From contig VBCJ01000317.1 of assembly GCA_005884335.1 (NCBI GenBank), positions 1-8,595 of the forward strand: a stretch of DNA of 8,595 nucleotides. Reading direction: 5' to 3'. The DNA is from Betaproteobacteria bacterium (GTDB lineage Bacteria > Pseudomonadota > Gammaproteobacteria > Burkholderiales > SG8-39). A model generated the notes under the pieces. That model searched no databases. It saw only the letters and a list, made by a program, of their open reading frames with translations, and had not been told where the DNA came from. Numbering within the stretch: the first letter of the stretch is position 1; each line of letters starts with the position of its first letter. This document shows, piece after piece, positions 6,790 to 8,595 of this stretch. The position numbers were made by a program, and so were the translations under genes.

Positions 6790-7182
6790 CTATTTTCTTG
6801 CGGCTTTCTTGTAGCGGCCCTTGGGGACGATCTCGCACACGGTGCCCCCGGGCGCGCGGAACTTGACCGGAATCACCCCGGGGTCGCTGATGATCTTGCA
6901 GCCGAATGCCCTGACTTCCTTTTCGGCTTGCTTCAGGTCGTCCACTTCGACGGCGAAGTGGTGGATGCAGGGGCCTTCGCCCGCGGCCTTCGACTCGGCG
7001 GATTCGGTCGCCGCGTCGTACTGCATGATCGAGAGGTCGATCGCGCCGTCGGAAAGATGGCGCGAGGTATGGTCGCGCACCTTTTCGGTCTTGGATTCCT
7101 TGAATCCGAAGACCTTCTCGTAGAACTGGGTGGTGCGCTCGAGGTTGTCGACCTTGAGCGCGATGTGCACGATGCGATTCAT
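6790..7182 (-). CDS. VOC-superfamily (glyoxalase/epimerase/dioxygenase-fold) metalloenzyme
   Basis: A 130-residue single-module-length VOC protein made of two beta-alpha-beta-beta-beta units. The first unit begins RIVHIALKVDNLERTTQFYE (3-22) and the second GPCIHHFAVEVDDLKQAEKE (70-89). All four metal-ligand positions appear filled when aligned by eye with E. coli glyoxalase I: H6, D49 (in AIDL), H75 and E117 (in TVCEIVP). Aspartate at the second position is unusual, as glutamate or glutamine is commoner. The family includes glyoxalase I, methylmalonyl-CoA epimerase, extradiol dioxygenases and resistance proteins, so the reaction cannot be assigned. From its place between an MmgE/PrpD gene and the transporter, an epimerase or isomerase acting on the imported acid or a CoA derivative is a reasonable guess. 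The basic tail KGRYKKAARK (121-130) is probably disordered. The start ATG has GGAG five bases upstream (7191-7188); it lies 19 nt after the preceding gene's stop. Confidence 0.9.
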   Translation of the reverse strand: MNRIVHIALKVDNLERTTQFYEKVFGFKESKTEKVRDHTSRHLSDGAIDLSIMQYDAATESAESKAAGEGPCIHHFAVEVDDLKQAEKEVRAFGCKIISDPGVIPVKFRAPGGTVCEIVPKGRYKKAARK

Positions 7183-7187
7183 GGGTT

Positions 7188-7191
7188 CTCC
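7188..7191 (-). promoter_or_regulatory. Shine-Dalgarno site of the VOC gene
   Basis: GGAG on the minus strand, five bases before the ATG at 7182, within the 19-nt gap after the MmgE/PrpD stop. It fixes the start that keeps H6, the first predicted metal ligand. Confidence 0.65.
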
Positions 7192-7201
7192 AAAAGTGTC
7201 C

Positions 7202-8572
7202 TCAAGCGCGCAGCAGCGGTCTCAGCGTTCTGACGTCCTTTGTGTCTTCGAGTTTCCAGACGGTCTCGCAAAGCTTGCGCGAGCGCGCGACACCGGTCAC
7301 GGGCGCCATCAGGTCGTGGCTTTTCGCCTCGACCTCTTCCCGGGTCATCGGGTTCTCGGGTGTTCCCCGGACGGCCCGCGTATGGTGCCTGAACTCCCGC
7401 CCGTCTTTCAACCTGATTTCGACGATGCCCTCCCGGCGGGGCATCGCCGCGGTGAGCGCGTCGTCGCCGCGCAGCTCGATCAAGCCGCGCAGCTCGAGGA
7501 TCCTCGGCTCTCGCATGCGCTTCGGGTCGTGCGAGGACTTGAAGCTCACGCTGCCGTCGGCGAGCATCACGGCGCACAGGTGCTGCATGCAGATGTCGGG
7601 CATGGTCCGGTTGTCGGTGGTGTTCGCCCCCAGATGCGCGACGCGCACGATGAGCCGCTCGACCTCCCCGGGCCGGATGCGGTGCGCGCGGATCAATTCC
7701 AGCAGCGAATCGAGCGGGGCCTGGATCGGAGAGCCGACCGCCCAGCGCTTGATGTCGGCGTTCATGATCTCGTAGCGCTCGCCCAAGTCCCGCGCGAGCT
7801 CCTCCGGGTCCGGCGAGTGCCCGTAGGCGACGAAGAAGTTGCGTTCGCCCGAAAAAACGTCCTCGACGCCGGTGAAGCCGTGCGCGACCATCGCCGCCGC
7901 GGCCACGCCGTTGCGCGCCGGCATGCCGCCGAAGTCGAAGGCCTTCTCGATGTGCTCCGGGTCCCGCATCCAGCAGGAGACGCCGGAGGCCTGCTGCGCC
8001 GCATAGGAAAGCAGATGCCTTGCGCCGCCCTCATCCAGTCCCGCGAGGGCGCCCGCGGCGGCGGCCGCCCCGAAGGTCGGCCCGAAGCTGTGCGTCGAAT
8101 GGCCCGCGGCGCGGAATTGGACCGCGTTCAGCGACTGCGTCAGCCGGCAGCAGACGTCGTAGCCGAGCGCGACCGCGCGAAGGAGCGCCGTGCCGCTTGC
8201 GCCCTCGCGTTCCGCCATGGCGAACGCCGCCGCGACGACCCCGCAGCCCGGGTGCGTCTGCGAGGGCGAATGCGAATCGTCGGTCTCGTCGGCGTGGCCG
8301 AGCATGCCGTTCGCGAGCGCCGCATTGGCCGCGGCGGTCACGATGCGGCTGCCCACGACCGAGGCCTCTTTCGTGCCGCCTGAGGTCTTCGCGAACGAGA
8401 TCGCCTTTTTTCCCGGCGGGAGGCGCGAGCCGGACAGCATCGCGGCGAAGGTGTCGAGCAGGTGATGCTTGGTCTTCTCCAGGACCGCGGGCGGGAGCGG
8501 CCGGCGCAGGGCTCGAGCGATATAGGCGCTCAGGGCCTGCATGACCGGGGAAATCTGCGGAGCGGCTTTCAA
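7202..8572 (-). CDS. MmgE/PrpD-family protein, second and divergent copy
   Basis: A 456-residue cytoplasmic enzyme of the MmgE/PrpD superfamily, first visible gene of the operon. Motifs in order: KTKHHLLDTFAAMLSG at 33-48; GHADETDDSHSPSQTHPG at 92-109, the family acid/histidine motif, with S100 where many members have T and H107 as the conserved histidine; GHSTHSFGPTFGAAAAA at 157-173; FGGMPARNGVAAAAMVAHGF at 214-233; IKRWAVGSPIQAPLDSL at 274-290, with K275 matching the active-site lysine; and a C-terminal NPMTREEVEAK at 407-417. The K-x-x-H of the third motif in the other copy (K205, H208) has no direct match here, so the two enzymes belong to different subfamilies and probably do different reactions. 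The start is uncertain. TTG at 8572 has GAGAAG six bases upstream, a later ATG at 8542 has none, and the frame stays open to the window edge, so a still earlier start is possible. Substrate unknown. Confidence 0.9.
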   Translation of the reverse strand: MKAAPQISPVMQALSAYIARALRRPLPPAVLEKTKHHLLDTFAAMLSGSRLPPGKKAISFAKTSGGTKEASVVGSRIVTAAANAALANGMLGHADETDDSHSPSQTHPGCGVVAAAFAMAEREGASGTALLRAVALGYDVCCRLTQSLNAVQFRAAGHSTHSFGPTFGAAAAAGALAGLDEGGARHLLSYAAQQASGVSCWMRDPEHIEKAFDFGGMPARNGVAAAAMVAHGFTGVEDVFSGERNFFVAYGHSPDPEELARDLGERYEIMNADIKRWAVGSPIQAPLDSLLELIRAHRIRPGEVERLIVRVAHLGANTTDNRTMPDICMQHLCAVMLADGSVSFKSSHDPKRMREPRILELRGLIELRGDDALTAAMPRREGIVEIRLKDGREFRHHTRAVRGTPENPMTREEVEAKSHDLMAPVTGVARSRKLCETVWKLEDTKDVRTLRPLLRA

Positions 8573-8578
8573 ACTTTT

Positions 8579-8584
8579 CTTCTC
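8579..8584 (-). promoter_or_regulatory. possible Shine-Dalgarno site for the TTG start of the first MmgE/PrpD gene
   Basis: GAGAAG on the minus strand, six bases before TTG at 8572. This is the reason to prefer TTG over the in-frame ATG ten codons later. No promoter can be recognised in the 23 bases left before the window edge. Confidence 0.5.
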
Positions 8585-8595
8585 GATTTGGTGCG

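Noticed and set aside
7130..8383. A 417-codon open frame on the plus strand opposite the first MmgE/PrpD gene
   Set aside because: It has the same antisense-register artefact; it ends at the TCA codon for S64 of the minus-strand gene. No family resemblance.

Overview
The window is high-GC, densely packed bacterial chromosome with no RNA genes, mobile elements, repeats or CRISPR. The gene content (a ComM/YifB helicase, a tripartite tricarboxylate transporter of the TctABC type, and two MmgE/PrpD-family enzymes) and the very strong avoidance of A/T-ending codons suggest a proteobacterium. An environmental betaproteobacterium related to Burkholderiales is most likely, because that group is known for many TctC-type binding proteins with MmgE/PrpD neighbours. 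The lineage call is inference from family knowledge, not from a search.

Layout. At the left edge (1-844, plus strand) is the 3' end of a comM/yifB gene, cut by the window inside its Walker A motif. It converges with everything else: only 8 bp separate its stop from the stop of the next gene. From 853 to the right edge, seven genes lie head-to-tail on the minus strand with gaps of 1 to 28 nt. In transcription order they are an MmgE/PrpD-family enzyme (8572-7202, TTG start), a VOC/glyoxalase-fold metalloenzyme (7182-6790), TctB (6773-6309), TctA (6307-4799, GTG start), TctC (4770-3799), a second and clearly divergent MmgE/PrpD-family enzyme (3786-2413), and an exported LVIVD-repeat protein (2388-853). 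The spacing and the ribosome-binding sites point to a single operon whose promoter and any regulator lie beyond the right edge.

How the genes may work together. TctC would capture a carboxylate in the periplasm, and TctA/TctB would carry it across the inner membrane by secondary transport. The two MmgE/PrpD enzymes (family chemistry: dehydration/hydration or decarboxylation of citrate-like acids) and the VOC protein (family chemistry: metal-dependent isomerisation, epimerisation, lyase or dioxygenase reactions) would process it in the cytoplasm. The exported LVIVD-repeat protein is the least understood member. Its predicted mature N-terminus carries a possible copper/nickel-binding motif. The substrate cannot be read from the sequence. 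The set looks like an uncharacterised carboxylate uptake-and-catabolism operon, and it is the best candidate here for an undescribed system. The individual protein families are all known.

There is no gene-free stretch longer than 28 nt between the genes. Large open frames on the opposite strand are explained by codon bias and are not annotated.
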